56,316 bases of DNA from PNAI01 sp964575715 (GTDB taxonomy: Bacteria > Pseudomonadota > Alphaproteobacteria > Rhizobiales > Xanthobacteraceae): NCBI GenBank assembly GCA_964575715.1, contig CAZNSG010000090.1:1-56316 (forward strand). The letters run 5' to 3'. The notes under the pieces were generated by a model that was not told where the DNA came from, searched no databases, and saw nothing but the letters and a program-made list of their open reading frames with translations. Below, one piece after another: positions 36,480 through 44,948 of this stretch. Both the position numbers and the translations under genes were made by a program. Numbering within the stretch: position 1 is the stretch's first letter; every line of letters starts with the position of its first letter.

Positions 36480-38019
36480 TGGGACCCCCCTTTGGCAGAT
36501 CGAGCACATGGCCGAAAAATTCGCGATCCTGGACGTCGGCGAGTACGCGGGCGGTGGTTCGCGGCACCTCGATCTTGCCCATCAGAAACAGATCGACGTC
36601 GTTAACCGGCAGCGAGTTATCGAGCGGTGTTGCGACGACATCGCCGGGCCGGGTCGGACGAACGAGCCGCGGCGTGACGATGATGGCGAGGTCGGTCTCG
36701 TTCTTTTGATACGACGCGCTGCGGAACAATGCGCCCAGAATCGGGATATCGCCGACCCAAGGCAGTTGCAAAAGCGAGTTCTGGCCAATGCTTTGGAGCA
36801 GTCCGCCGATCACGAAGCTCTGGCCATCGCGCAGTTCGACCGTGGTCGAAGCGCGGCGGACGATCAGCGGCGGAACCGAGATACCGGCCACCTGCACCGA
36901 TCGGCTGGTGTCGAGCTGGCTGACTTCCGGTTCGATCTTGAGATTGATGAGGCCATCGCTCAGCACGGTTGGCGTAAACGCCAGTCCAACGCCGTAGCGC
37001 TTGTATTCAATCGAAACCTGTCCGAGCCCACCTGGCACCGGAACCGGAAATTCGCCGCCAGCCAGAAAGCTTGCGGTATCGCCGGACAACGCGACCAGAT
37101 TGGGCTCCGCCAGGCTGCGGGCAAGACCCTTCTGCTCGAGCGCATTGATAATGACGTCGGCCTCCAGACCGCCGCGGATCATCTTGCCGACCAAAACGCC
37201 GAAGGGTGCCGTTCCTGACAGCACGCCGGCGACGGTACCGACGACGGTGCTTGACACCGGGAGATCCGCGGTCGGTAAGCGGTTGCCGCTATTTGCGATC
37301 AAGTTATTGCCGAACACATTCCATTGCATCCCGAGCTCGCGGCTTGCCTGGCGCGTAGCCTCGACGAAACGGACCTCCAGCATGACCTGTTGCGGCTGCA
37401 GCACCTGGACCGAATTGATCACATCCATGCCGAACTGCTTGATGATTGACACCGCCTTGTCGACGGTTGGCCCGTCGGACGCGGTGCCTGAGAGCAGGAC
37501 CCGGCCATTAACCGCCGTGACCTTCAGCTTGGCATTGGGAAAACGGCGGGTGAGTTCGCTAGCAAGCATCGAGATGTCTTGTCTGACCTCGACATCAAAC
37601 ACGCCGATCAGCTTCTTGCCTTCGGCATAGACCGACACGCGCGCTGTGCCGCTCTTCTTGCCGAGGATCGAAAGCGCGCGATCGGTCAGCGGATTGACGT
37701 CGGCGACTTCGGGATCGCCAACGGCGATCTCGACGAAGCTTGTGTCGGTACGCACGTCTTCCGATTTGCCAATATAGACGGTGACCGTCGCGGTTCGCTT
37801 TGCGCCGCTCACTTCGAGCACGCGCTCAGCCCGCACGTTGCTGGCCGAAAGGAACGTTCCGGCCGCCATCAGTACCGCGATCAGCAGCGGGAGGAGGAAT
37901 GGGCGGCAGCGCAAGAGCTGCCGCCCTTTTGTTGCAGCATTTTTTTTATTAGCTGCTACAACTTTCGTGCTCCTGTCCGGACGCCCGGTCATGAATCGAT
38001 ATGCTTTCCACTTTTGCAC
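36451..38019 (-). CDS. cpaC: Tad pilus outer-membrane secretin CpaC/RcpA
   Basis: The 522-residue secretin forms the outer-membrane pilus channel. A long leader (hydrophobic part PFLLPLLIAVLMAAGTFLSA near 40-59) precedes an N-terminal pilus-secretin domain (TVTVYIGKSEDVRTDTSF), a BON-like module (LTRRFPNAKLKVTAVNGRV) and the secretin core (VALSGDTASFLAGGEFPVPV and VELRDGQSFVIGGLL). The GTG at 38019 follows a strong GGAGG; an ATG at 37992 would shorten the leader by nine residues. It overlaps the small lipoprotein gene. Confidence 0.94.
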   Translation of the reverse strand: MQKWKAYRFMTGRPDRSTKVVAANKKNAATKGRQLLRCRPFLLPLLIAVLMAAGTFLSASNVRAERVLEVSGAKRTATVTVYIGKSEDVRTDTSFVEIAVGDPEVADVNPLTDRALSILGKKSGTARVSVYAEGKKLIGVFDVEVRQDISMLASELTRRFPNAKLKVTAVNGRVLLSGTASDGPTVDKAVSIIKQFGMDVINSVQVLQPQQVMLEVRFVEATRQASRELGMQWNVFGNNLIANSGNRLPTADLPVSSTVVGTVAGVLSGTAPFGVLVGKMIRGGLEADVIINALEQKGLARSLAEPNLVALSGDTASFLAGGEFPVPVPGGLGQVSIEYKRYGVGLAFTPTVLSDGLINLKIEPEVSQLDTSRSVQVAGISVPPLIVRRASTTVELRDGQSFVIGGLLQSIGQNSLLQLPWVGDIPILGALFRSASYQKNETDLAIIVTPRLVRPTRPGDVVATPLDNSLPVNDVDLFLMGKIEVPRTTARVLADVQDREFFGHVLDLPKGGPNVSTVSIKN

Positions 38020-38062
38020 GTATTCCTCCCCACCCGTCTGTTGGTCATTCCCCGATTGATAT

Positions 38063-38941
38063 CTAGTTACCGACTGGTTGTGATTCCTTCACGTCCGCCG
38101 CACGCACATCGGTGCCCTCCATCGGCACGCTGTATTGCTGCCGGATCACGCCCCTGACGACCTCGACGGAGGCTGCGCCGTTTGCGCCCTTGCGCTCGCC
38201 GGCGACCGGCGCTGTCGAAGTGGTAAGATCCGAGATCGAGATACGGCGTGTATTTTCGGCGATTGCCTCGCCCGCCTTGCGCAACATCAGCGACAGCGTA
38301 CCGATCGACGCCGCCAGCGAGAGTTTCTGTGCACCGACGGTATCGACTTCGAGCGTCACAGCCTTGACGACCGCTGGTTTGTCGGAACGCTCGTCAGCAA
38401 TCTGATCGATGGCTAGCACGCGCGCGTTCTGCAAAACGACATCGGTGTTGGCGGAGTTCTTTTCGATCTGGCGAGTCAGCATGACATCGACGCGATCGCC
38501 AGGCAGCACAAAACCGCCGACTCCTTCGACGTCGTTGACACGCACGGTTACGGCCTTGAAACCTTCGCGGATGACCGCCGAAAGTGTGGCGCGCTGACCT
38601 GAGCCGGTGATTTTTGAGCTCAGAATCGGTTCATTCCGCTCGATTGCGGTGAGCACGACGCGTTTGCCGCTACTCAATAACTCTTCGATGGTGGTAAACG
38701 CACCGCCGGGCAGCGCATCCTCGGGCCAGCCGACTTCGCGCAATGATTGATGTGAGAGTTCGGTGCCAAATCGCAAAGGCTTGCTGGCCACGACGATCGT
38801 GTGCTTGCTGACCGGCTTCTGTGCTTCGATGTTATTCATCCGCATCGCAGCTTGGTTGTTGAGCCAGGACTGGGCGACGAAGACCGCGAGCAGGCCGAAT
38901 ACCACGGCAAAAGCGATCATGATGATGGTGCTAGCGCGCAC
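38063..38941 (-). CDS. cpaB: Pilus assembly protein CpaB/RcpC
   Basis: The 292-residue protein has an N-terminal membrane segment (STIIMIAFAVVFGLLAVFVA) and a SAF domain (TIVVASKPLRFGTELSHQSL), followed by the CpaB core with FVLPGDRVDVMLTRQIEK. It is a periplasmic assembly factor of the Tad secretin. A GTG start at 38941 with AAGGA upstream is used. It is the first gene of the cluster in the window; the promoter should lie in the 434 non-coding bases beyond it. Confidence 0.93.
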   Translation of the reverse strand: MRASTIIMIAFAVVFGLLAVFVAQSWLNNQAAMRMNNIEAQKPVSKHTIVVASKPLRFGTELSHQSLREVGWPEDALPGGAFTTIEELLSSGKRVVLTAIERNEPILSSKITGSGQRATLSAVIREGFKAVTVRVNDVEGVGGFVLPGDRVDVMLTRQIEKNSANTDVVLQNARVLAIDQIADERSDKPAVVKAVTLEVDTVGAQKLSLAASIGTLSLMLRKAGEAIAENTRRISISDLTTSTAPVAGERKGANGAASVEVVRGVIRQQYSVPMEGTDVRAADVKESQPVGN

Positions 38942-39375
38942 GGCATTTTCCTTAAATTGATAACTGGACTTTCAGGGTTGTTCGCGGACCCAATATCAAG
39001 GTCGGATAGTATTGAATTGGTGAAGTGCCGCCGGCTTCTTGTGCTATGCTGAAGTTTGACTGAAGCCGTATTCTTTATGAATGGTGTCGGCGGCAGATAA
39101 ACTTTGAAGTAACTTTGATTTTTCTGACAAGGAATGATAAACGTTAATCAGGCCTTCCGACGCAACCGCACGTCCTTAAGCTTGTGCGGAAAACATGACG
39201 CGAAGTTGGTTGGCAACAAAGTTGGTTGGCAAAATGAGCGTCACACGTGATCGTGGATGAGCAGATAAAAGCGCGCCATTGATCTGCAACTGGCGATACG
39301 GCAGTATGATTAATAAAACTTCGCATCAGAGAAATTGACGGTCCTTACGCCTCTTCCATCGCTGGAGATTATGAA
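38942..39375. other. Divergent intergenic region upstream of the tad cluster
   Basis: No flp pilin gene or other ORF with a recognisable product is seen. The region is AT-richer than its surroundings and must carry the divergent promoters of cpaB and the AhpD-like gene. It contains a tandem 16-base repeat, AAGTTGGTTGGCAACA then AAGTTGGTTGGCAAAA, at 39203-39234. Confidence 0.5.
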
Positions 39376-40035
39376 GTGTCCTTGGATAAGCCTCGCATCA
39401 GTTACGTCGATCCCGCCAGCATCAAGGATCCGGCCATGCTGGCTGAGCTTGAGCGCTGCCGCGCTGAGGGCACGCCGCGACCGGAAAGCCAAGCCATACG
39501 AGCGCACGTCCCAGCCGTGTTCTGGGCGTTCGCCAATGCCTGGCGCGAAGTATTCAAAAATGGCGTTGCCGACCACAGCATCAAGGAGCTTTGTCGTATC
39601 TATGTGTCGCGCTCGGTAAAATGTGAATATTGCGGCAATCAGCGCTCGATGAAGGCGGCGCGGGCCGGCATCGTCGAAGACGATTATATGGACCTCCTGA
39701 ATTTTGAAAAATCGACCCGCTACAGTGAAAAGCAGAAGGCGGCTCTGGCCTATGCCGAGGCGATCACGTGGGATTTGCCGACCGATGACGCATTTTGGGC
39801 GCGGCTGCACAAGCAATTCAGCGAACCGGAGCTGGTCGAGATCGGCAATTTTGTCGCGATAACCATGGGCCAGCAGCGCTGGCTGCGCACGATCAACATC
39901 GAGCACCATCAGATTCTCGCTGGCACGACCGCTTCGATGGCTCCGGGCTTTGAGACTGAGGACGCGCTCAAGCGCTCCAAACAAGCCGCTGACTACTGGG
40001 CGCGGACAAATCCCAGGGCTCAGGCTGCCGAGTGA
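39376..40035 (+). CDS. Carboxymuconolactone-decarboxylase/AhpD-like protein
   Basis: The 219-residue protein starts at GTG, eight bases after GGAG. It has the CMD/AhpD-like helical core with a CxxC pair in SVKCEYCGNQRS (about residues 83-92) and the downstream KQKAALAYAEAITWDLPTDD block. AhpD-type proteins use such a cysteine pair for peroxidase or disulfide chemistry, while other members are lactone decarboxylases, so the reaction is open. It ends eight bases before the ABC ATPase gene and is probably its operon partner, which suggests a role linked to the imported compound. Confidence 0.8.
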   Translation: MSLDKPRISYVDPASIKDPAMLAELERCRAEGTPRPESQAIRAHVPAVFWAFANAWREVFKNGVADHSIKELCRIYVSRSVKCEYCGNQRSMKAARAGIVEDDYMDLLNFEKSTRYSEKQKAALAYAEAITWDLPTDDAFWARLHKQFSEPELVEIGNFVAITMGQQRWLRTINIEHHQILAGTTASMAPGFETEDALKRSKQAADYWARTNPRAQAAE

Positions 40036-40042
40036 CCAGTGG

Positions 40043-40873
40043 ATGAAAGCAGGCGTAGCGCAGGATCGGTCCGATCTTCCATCACAGCTGAACCATGCGG
40101 CTCCCCGAATCCGGGTGCAGGGTTTGGCCAAGCGCTACGGCACGTTCGAGGTCTTTCGCGGGATTGACTTTGCGATTGGTGCGCATGAAATCGTCGCGCT
40201 GGTCGGACCCTCGGGGTGCGGCAAAACGACACTATTGCGCTGTATCGACGGTCTCATTCCCATCGACGAAGGCGAAATCTGGGTCGACCAGGAACGCGTC
40301 ACGCGCCCGATCGCGGGTGTGGCAATGGTATTTCAGCACTTCGGTCTTTTTCCGTGGAAGACAGTCTACGACAACGTGGCCTACGGGCTGCGCATGGCGG
40401 GCCTCGCTAAAGCGGAGATTGACCGGCGGGTTCCCGCTTTCATCAATCTGGTCGGGCTTGCCGGCTTCGAGCAGGCCTATCCCTATCAGATGTCAGGCGG
40501 AATGCAGCAACGCTGCGGGCTTGCCCGTGCACTCGCAATCGAACCAAGCGTGCTCCTGATGGATGAACCATTCGCCGCGGTGGATGCCCAGACCCGGGAG
40601 ATTCTGCAATTCGAACTTCTGCGTATTTGGGATCAGCGTCCCACGGCCATGCTATTTGTCACCCACTCGATTGAGGAGGCGGTGCTCTTGGGCGATCGTG
40701 TGGTTGTGCTCAAGGGCCGGCCGAGTAAAATCGAAGAAACTATTACGGTCGATTTGCCGCGACCGCGCAGCCGCGCAACTCTGCGCGAGCCGCGTTTTGC
40801 CGAGCTGCGCGAGCGGGTTTGGGGTACGCTGATGAGCGAGGCACGCAAGGCTGAATTCAAACTCGACCCCTGA
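40043..40873 (+). CDS. NitT/TauT-type ABC transporter ATP-binding protein
   Basis: From the ATG at 40043 the product is 276 residues. Walker A is GPSGCGKTT, the Q-loop region is VFQHFGLFPWKTVYDNV, the ABC signature is MSGGMQQRCGLARAL, Walker B is VLLMDEPFAAVD, and the H-loop is VTHSIEEAV. The PWKTVYDN motif and the order of partner genes place it in the nitrate/sulfonate/taurine group. It energises uptake through the two permeases encoded downstream. The upstream in-frame extension overlaps the previous gene and is not used. Confidence 0.94.
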   Translation: MKAGVAQDRSDLPSQLNHAAPRIRVQGLAKRYGTFEVFRGIDFAIGAHEIVALVGPSGCGKTTLLRCIDGLIPIDEGEIWVDQERVTRPIAGVAMVFQHFGLFPWKTVYDNVAYGLRMAGLAKAEIDRRVPAFINLVGLAGFEQAYPYQMSGGMQQRCGLARALAIEPSVLLMDEPFAAVDAQTREILQFELLRIWDQRPTAMLFVTHSIEEAVLLGDRVVVLKGRPSKIEETITVDLPRPRSRATLREPRFAELRERVWGTLMSEARKAEFKLDP

Positions 40874-40911
40874 TACACTACCGGTCACAAAAAGTAGAAG
40901 GAGCATGGAAC

Positions 40912-41931
40912 ATGGTCCGCAAAATCGCGATTGCTATTGGTTTTCTTAGCGCGCTCGTCGGCATTGCCGCCGCCCCCCTCTCGCCCGCGCTGGCGCAAGG
41001 TAAAAAAATGGTGGTGGCCGCGCCGGGAATTCCTCCCATCTTCGCCGCGGTCATTCTCTATGTCGCCGAGAAGGAGGGATTCTGGAAAAAGCATGGTGCC
41101 AACATCGAGGTGCGAGCCTTCGACACCGGGACGGCCGCGGCGCGCGCCGTGCTTGCCGGCGATATCGAGGTTTCGCTTTCACCGACACCGGTGATTATCA
41201 GCCAGATTTCCAATGCCAACGCCAATGTGGTCGCAATCAACGGTTTCCCGAACCCCGATTGGATTCTCGCGACCACCGATGGAGCGAAGGTGACCTGCAA
41301 CGATCTCGCCGGACAGTCAGTCGGCGTTGATGCGATCGGCGGGGCGCGGTCGACCGCGCTGCGGATCATGCTCGCGGGCGGATGCCCCAACGTCAAACCC
41401 GACGACATGAAACAAGTGGCGCTAAGCTCGAACACCGCACCGGCGATGATCGCCGGCCAGTTATCATTCGGCGTACTGCATCTCGACGATATCGCCGTGA
41501 TCGAACGTCAGGGCAAGAAGGTGCATATCGTACTCGAAATGAAGAAGACCAATCCTACCAGTCATTATCTCTTGGTCATCGCGCGTCAGGACAAGCTCAA
41601 AGAGAATCGCGACTCCTTCGTGCGCCTGCTGGCAGGAATGATCGAGGCCGCGCGCTTCATGCAAGATGCCAAGAACGCCGACAAAATCGCCGAGCATGCC
41701 GCTCCCGTCGGCCATCCGAAAGAGGTCTCCAAGATTGCCCTCAAGCAGTTCCTCGACATCGGATTCTGGGCCGTCAATGATGACGGCTTGGACCAGAAAA
41801 AGCTCGAGGCAATGATCCAGATCCAGGTCAGGACCGGCGGCATCCAACCCGGCAAGGAACCGGTGAAATACGAGCGTTTGATCGACGCAAGCGTCTGGCG
41901 TGACGCCAAGGCACTGGTCGATAAGAAATAG
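40912..41931 (+). CDS. NitT/TauT-type ABC transporter substrate-binding protein
   Basis: The 339-residue periplasmic protein has a signal peptide ending near ALAQG (about residue 30). The NMT1/THI5-like fold is indicated by FAAVILYVAEKEGFWKKHGA, the GTAAARAVLAGDIEVSLSPT segment that lines the ligand pocket, and the VGVDAIGGARSTALRIML block. The ligand (sulfonate, pyrimidine, phthalate-like acid or other) cannot be told from sequence. GAAGGAG precedes the ATG at 40912. Confidence 0.92.
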   Translation: MVRKIAIAIGFLSALVGIAAAPLSPALAQGKKMVVAAPGIPPIFAAVILYVAEKEGFWKKHGANIEVRAFDTGTAAARAVLAGDIEVSLSPTPVIISQISNANANVVAINGFPNPDWILATTDGAKVTCNDLAGQSVGVDAIGGARSTALRIMLAGGCPNVKPDDMKQVALSSNTAPAMIAGQLSFGVLHLDDIAVIERQGKKVHIVLEMKKTNPTSHYLLVIARQDKLKENRDSFVRLLAGMIEAARFMQDAKNADKIAEHAAPVGHPKEVSKIALKQFLDIGFWAVNDDGLDQKKLEAMIQIQVRTGGIQPGKEPVKYERLIDASVWRDAKALVDKK

Positions 41932-41987
41932 CTGCTCCGGCGCGGAAGCGGGATGCGCCAGACCTGAAAGCTAAGAATAATCGCGTC

Positions 41988-42740
41988 ATGCATCGCAGCA
42001 TTCTCAGTCGCCATGGCGCATTCGCACTTAGCCTCGCAGCGGGCATCGCGCTTTGGGAGATCGTGGGGCGGCACACAAGCGCTGCATTTATGGCTCCGCT
42101 CTCAGAAACCCTGCTGCGTCTGTGGCAGCTGCTGATGGACGGTCAGCTGGTGATCCAATTCCTCGACTCGGCCGTATTATTTATCACGGGATTTACTATC
42201 GCGTTCTGTATCGGCGCGCCTCTGGGGCTGCTGCTCGCACGCGTGCGACTCCTGCGCGTCGGATTGGAACCCTACATCATGGTCCTCTACGCCACACCGA
42301 TGGTGGCGTTGATCCCATTCATCCTCTCGCTGATGGGTTTTGGCTTCGTGCCAAAGGTGCTGGTGGTGTTCCTGTTCGGGGTATTCCCCATCCTCTACAA
42401 CACGATTGAGGGAGCGCGCAGCATCAAGCCCGAGTTGATCGAAGTTGCGCGCTCGTTCCGCTCCAGCGAATGGGCGCTGTGGCGTGACGTGATGGTGCCC
42501 TATACCCTGCCGTTCACCATGACCGGCGTGCGGCTCGCGATCGGCCGATGCCTGGTTGGAATGGTTGCAGCAGAGTTTTTCCTGTCATCAACAGGCCTTG
42601 GCGCGCTGATCATGGGCGCCTCGCAGAATTTCGACACCAGCGGCGTGTTCGCGGCAATCCTCGTCATTGGATTGATCGGGGTGGGCATGATGCGGCTCGG
42701 GATGCGCATCGAAAATAAATTCGCGCGCTGGCGGGACTGA
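41988..42740 (+). CDS. NitT/TauT-type ABC transporter permease 1
   Basis: The 250-residue inner-membrane subunit has six helices and the EAA-type cytoplasmic loop ELIEVARSFRSSEWALWRDV (conserved in BPD_transp_1) that contacts the ATPase. It lies 56 bases after the binding-protein gene and four bases before the second permease, so the importer is probably a heterodimer of permeases. Confidence 0.93.
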   Translation: MHRSILSRHGAFALSLAAGIALWEIVGRHTSAAFMAPLSETLLRLWQLLMDGQLVIQFLDSAVLFITGFTIAFCIGAPLGLLLARVRLLRVGLEPYIMVLYATPMVALIPFILSLMGFGFVPKVLVVFLFGVFPILYNTIEGARSIKPELIEVARSFRSSEWALWRDVMVPYTLPFTMTGVRLAIGRCLVGMVAAEFFLSSTGLGALIMGASQNFDTSGVFAAILVIGLIGVGMMRLGMRIENKFARWRD

Positions 42741-42743
42741 TCG

Positions 42744-43571
42744 ATGACCGACTCGAGTATGCCCCTTCCCGTTCGGATCGCTGCCACACCGGTGACGGCA
42801 GCGGCGCGCTGGTTGTCCGGACCATTGCTGCCGCGGCTTTGCACCGGAATTGCCATCATGCTGGTGTGGGAAATCGTGGTGCGGCTTTGGGCGCCGCCCT
42901 ACGTCGCCAAGCCGACCACCATCGTACTCGCATTTCCAAGGGTCATTGTTGATCCGGCCTTCCTCAATGCCGCGGCGATTACGCTGTTCGCCGTTTTGGA
43001 AGGGCTCGTCATCGCGCTCGTAATCGGCACGTTCATCGGCCTGTTGATCGGACGCAGCACGATGGCCGACCGCATGCTGCGCCATTACGTCAACGGTTTC
43101 TACGCGGTGCCGATGGTCGTCGTAGTGCCGTTGTTCGCGCTCTGGTTCGGCTATTCGAGTGCGGCACGGCTTGCCACCATTGTATTCGCTTCGCTGTTCT
43201 CGATCATCGTCAATGTCTCCGATGGCGCGCGCGCGGTCCCGCGCGAATATCTCGAAGTGGCGCGCTCGTTCCGGTCATCGCGATTGCCGGTGCTGATCGA
43301 GATTGTGTTGCCGTCCTCGACGCCCTACTTCCTAGCCGGCCTGCGACTTGCCGTCGGGCGCGCATTGATCGCCGCGGTGGTGGCCGAGTTCATCATCGCC
43401 ATCGGCGGCCTCGGCTATTTCATCCTCTACAATTCCCGCACCTTCCGCCATGACGACGCCTTCGTCGGCGTGCTGCTGCTCTCAGCCTTTGGCGTCGGGT
43501 TCGATATGTTGCTCAACTGGAGCACGCGACATTTCCTGCCGTGGTATCGTCGAGACGAAAAGGCCGACTAA
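42744..43571 (+). CDS. NitT/TauT-type ABC transporter permease 2
   Basis: The 275-residue paralogue of permease 1 has a longer N-terminal cytoplasmic stretch of about 35 residues. Its EAA loop is EYLEVARSFRSSRLPVLIEI. It is the last gene of the operon, convergent with the M24-like gene (14-base gap). Confidence 0.93.
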   Translation: MTDSSMPLPVRIAATPVTAAARWLSGPLLPRLCTGIAIMLVWEIVVRLWAPPYVAKPTTIVLAFPRVIVDPAFLNAAAITLFAVLEGLVIALVIGTFIGLLIGRSTMADRMLRHYVNGFYAVPMVVVVPLFALWFGYSSAARLATIVFASLFSIIVNVSDGARAVPREYLEVARSFRSSRLPVLIEIVLPSSTPYFLAGLRLAVGRALIAAVVAEFIIAIGGLGYFILYNSRTFRHDDAFVGVLLLSAFGVGFDMLLNWSTRHFLPWYRRDEKAD

Positions 43572-43585
43572 AGCGGCGATACGAT

Positions 43586-44767
43586 TTAGACCCGGGCGAA
43601 TCCGCGCGGGAAGGCGTGCAGCGATTCGACCCCGTCCTTGCTGATGACGACAAGCTCACCGGTCTGCACACCGGCTTTGTGATCGCGCGTCACCACATTG
43701 GGCTGGATCACGACGGTCTGTCCGACCTCAAACGGCTCATCCGGTATCGGACCCGCCGGTCGGCTGGCCGAACCGAGAATCGGCGGCAGATATCCGCCGC
43801 CATAGCCGTGCAAGAGATCGTCGATGATGGTGAAGCCGGCGTCCTCGATCACACGCGAAGCCGCGAGCACTTGCGCAGGCAGGGCGCCCGCCTTGAGCAC
43901 GCGCGCTATGGCGTCAAAAGTCGCATCGGCTGCGGCGTGCAGCGCGCGATAGAGCGACGGCGGGTCCTCGCCAACGGCAAAACTGCGCAGCACCTGGCCG
44001 GAATGGTCGAAAAAATGCGCGCTGATTTCGGCGAACACAATGTCGCCCTGCTCCACACGGCGCGACGAGGGGAATTGTCGCGGCGCCGGCACCTGCGGAT
44101 CGCGCATCGGCGTTGTCCCGATGAAATGGATTCCGTGTCCGCCGCCGGCCGTCACATAGGCGCGCTCGATAAGATCGCCAAGCTCGCGCTCGGTCCGACC
44201 GGGGCGCAGGCCGTCGCGTAAGCCCGCCATGCCGCGGTCGCTCAGCCACGCCCCGATGCGCAGCCAGTCCAGCTCTTCCGAGGATTTGACTCGTCGCAGC
44301 CGCACATAGGCACGGTTAAGGTTGATGATCCGGCCGAATTTCTCCGACAAAAGCGCATGCTGCTCGAAATGCATTGGCCCGATCACGGCCACGCGATCGG
44401 CGCGCGCGCCGCGCCGCTCCAGCACCGTGATCGCTTTGCGAATCGAGGATTCGCCGCCCCATTCCACCGTTTCAGCTTTATCTGCGAACAGGCGCGCAAG
44501 CGGCGCATGATTGACGTATTGCACGAACAGCGCATCGGGAGTGCCGGGCGAGAACACGCCGATGGCTTCCGTTGTCACCGGCCATTGCGTGAGCCACTGC
44601 ACCACCGAACCGGTGCGATTATAGCCGCAGAACACGAGATGCTCTGCGCCGGCCGCAGCCAGCACTAATTCCATTGCCGCCCGCCGGCGCGTCATCTCGG
44701 TTTCGCTAAAGCGAGGGTATTCCGCCTCCACCAAGCGGCGGAGATGGGGTGAGAGAGACGTTGGCAC
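43586..44767 (-). CDS. M24-fold (aminopeptidase P/creatinase-like) protein lacking most metal ligands
   Basis: The 393-residue protein has the two-domain M24 layout: an N-terminal creatinase-type domain (about 1-165) and a pita-bread domain (about 175-385). Aligning by eye to aminopeptidase P motifs, the five metal ligands are Glu247 (normally Asp), Gln258 (Asp), His320 (kept, in LLHGYGGGY), Gln355 (Glu in VIQPN) and Gly370 (Glu). With four ligands changed, a dinuclear metal site is unlikely; the protein could be a metal-free hydrolase like creatinase or a non-catalytic protein. A GTG start at 44767 is used, with GGAGGG supplied by the adjacent palindromic repeat. Confidence 0.85.
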   Translation of the reverse strand: MPTSLSPHLRRLVEAEYPRFSETEMTRRRAAMELVLAAAGAEHLVFCGYNRTGSVVQWLTQWPVTTEAIGVFSPGTPDALFVQYVNHAPLARLFADKAETVEWGGESSIRKAITVLERRGARADRVAVIGPMHFEQHALLSEKFGRIINLNRAYVRLRRVKSSEELDWLRIGAWLSDRGMAGLRDGLRPGRTERELGDLIERAYVTAGGGHGIHFIGTTPMRDPQVPAPRQFPSSRRVEQGDIVFAEISAHFFDHSGQVLRSFAVGEDPPSLYRALHAAADATFDAIARVLKAGALPAQVLAASRVIEDAGFTIIDDLLHGYGGGYLPPILGSASRPAGPIPDEPFEVGQTVVIQPNVVTRDHKAGVQTGELVVISKDGVESLHAFPRGFARV

Positions 44768-44770
44768 GAC

Positions 44771-44920
44771 TACCCTCCCCTGGAGGGGGAGGGTAGTCGA
44801 GTGACGAAGTCACGAGCCTGGGTGGGGTGATTTCGCGCAAGCACCGAGGATGTGTGGTGTTTCGTTTCACCCCCACCCGATCCGCTTCGCGGATCGACCT
44901 CCCCCCTCCAGGGGGAGGTA
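44771..44920. repeat. CTCCCC/GGGGAG palindromic repeat
   Basis: The left block TACCCTCCCC-TGGAGG-GGGAGGGTA and the right block CCTCCCCCCTCCAGGGGGAGG bracket smaller dyads such as GATCCGCTTCGCGGATC. It lies between the M24-like gene and the RidA-like gene. Its left block provides the G-rich ribosome-binding sequence of the M24-like gene. One copy was noticed. Confidence 0.75.
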
Positions 44921-44948
44921 AAGAAAGCAAGCGGTAAAATCGACAAGA

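Noticed and set aside
39203..39234. Tandem 16-base repeat as an origin-type iteron
   Set aside because: Only two units exist, with no replication initiator gene or AT-rich melting region around them.
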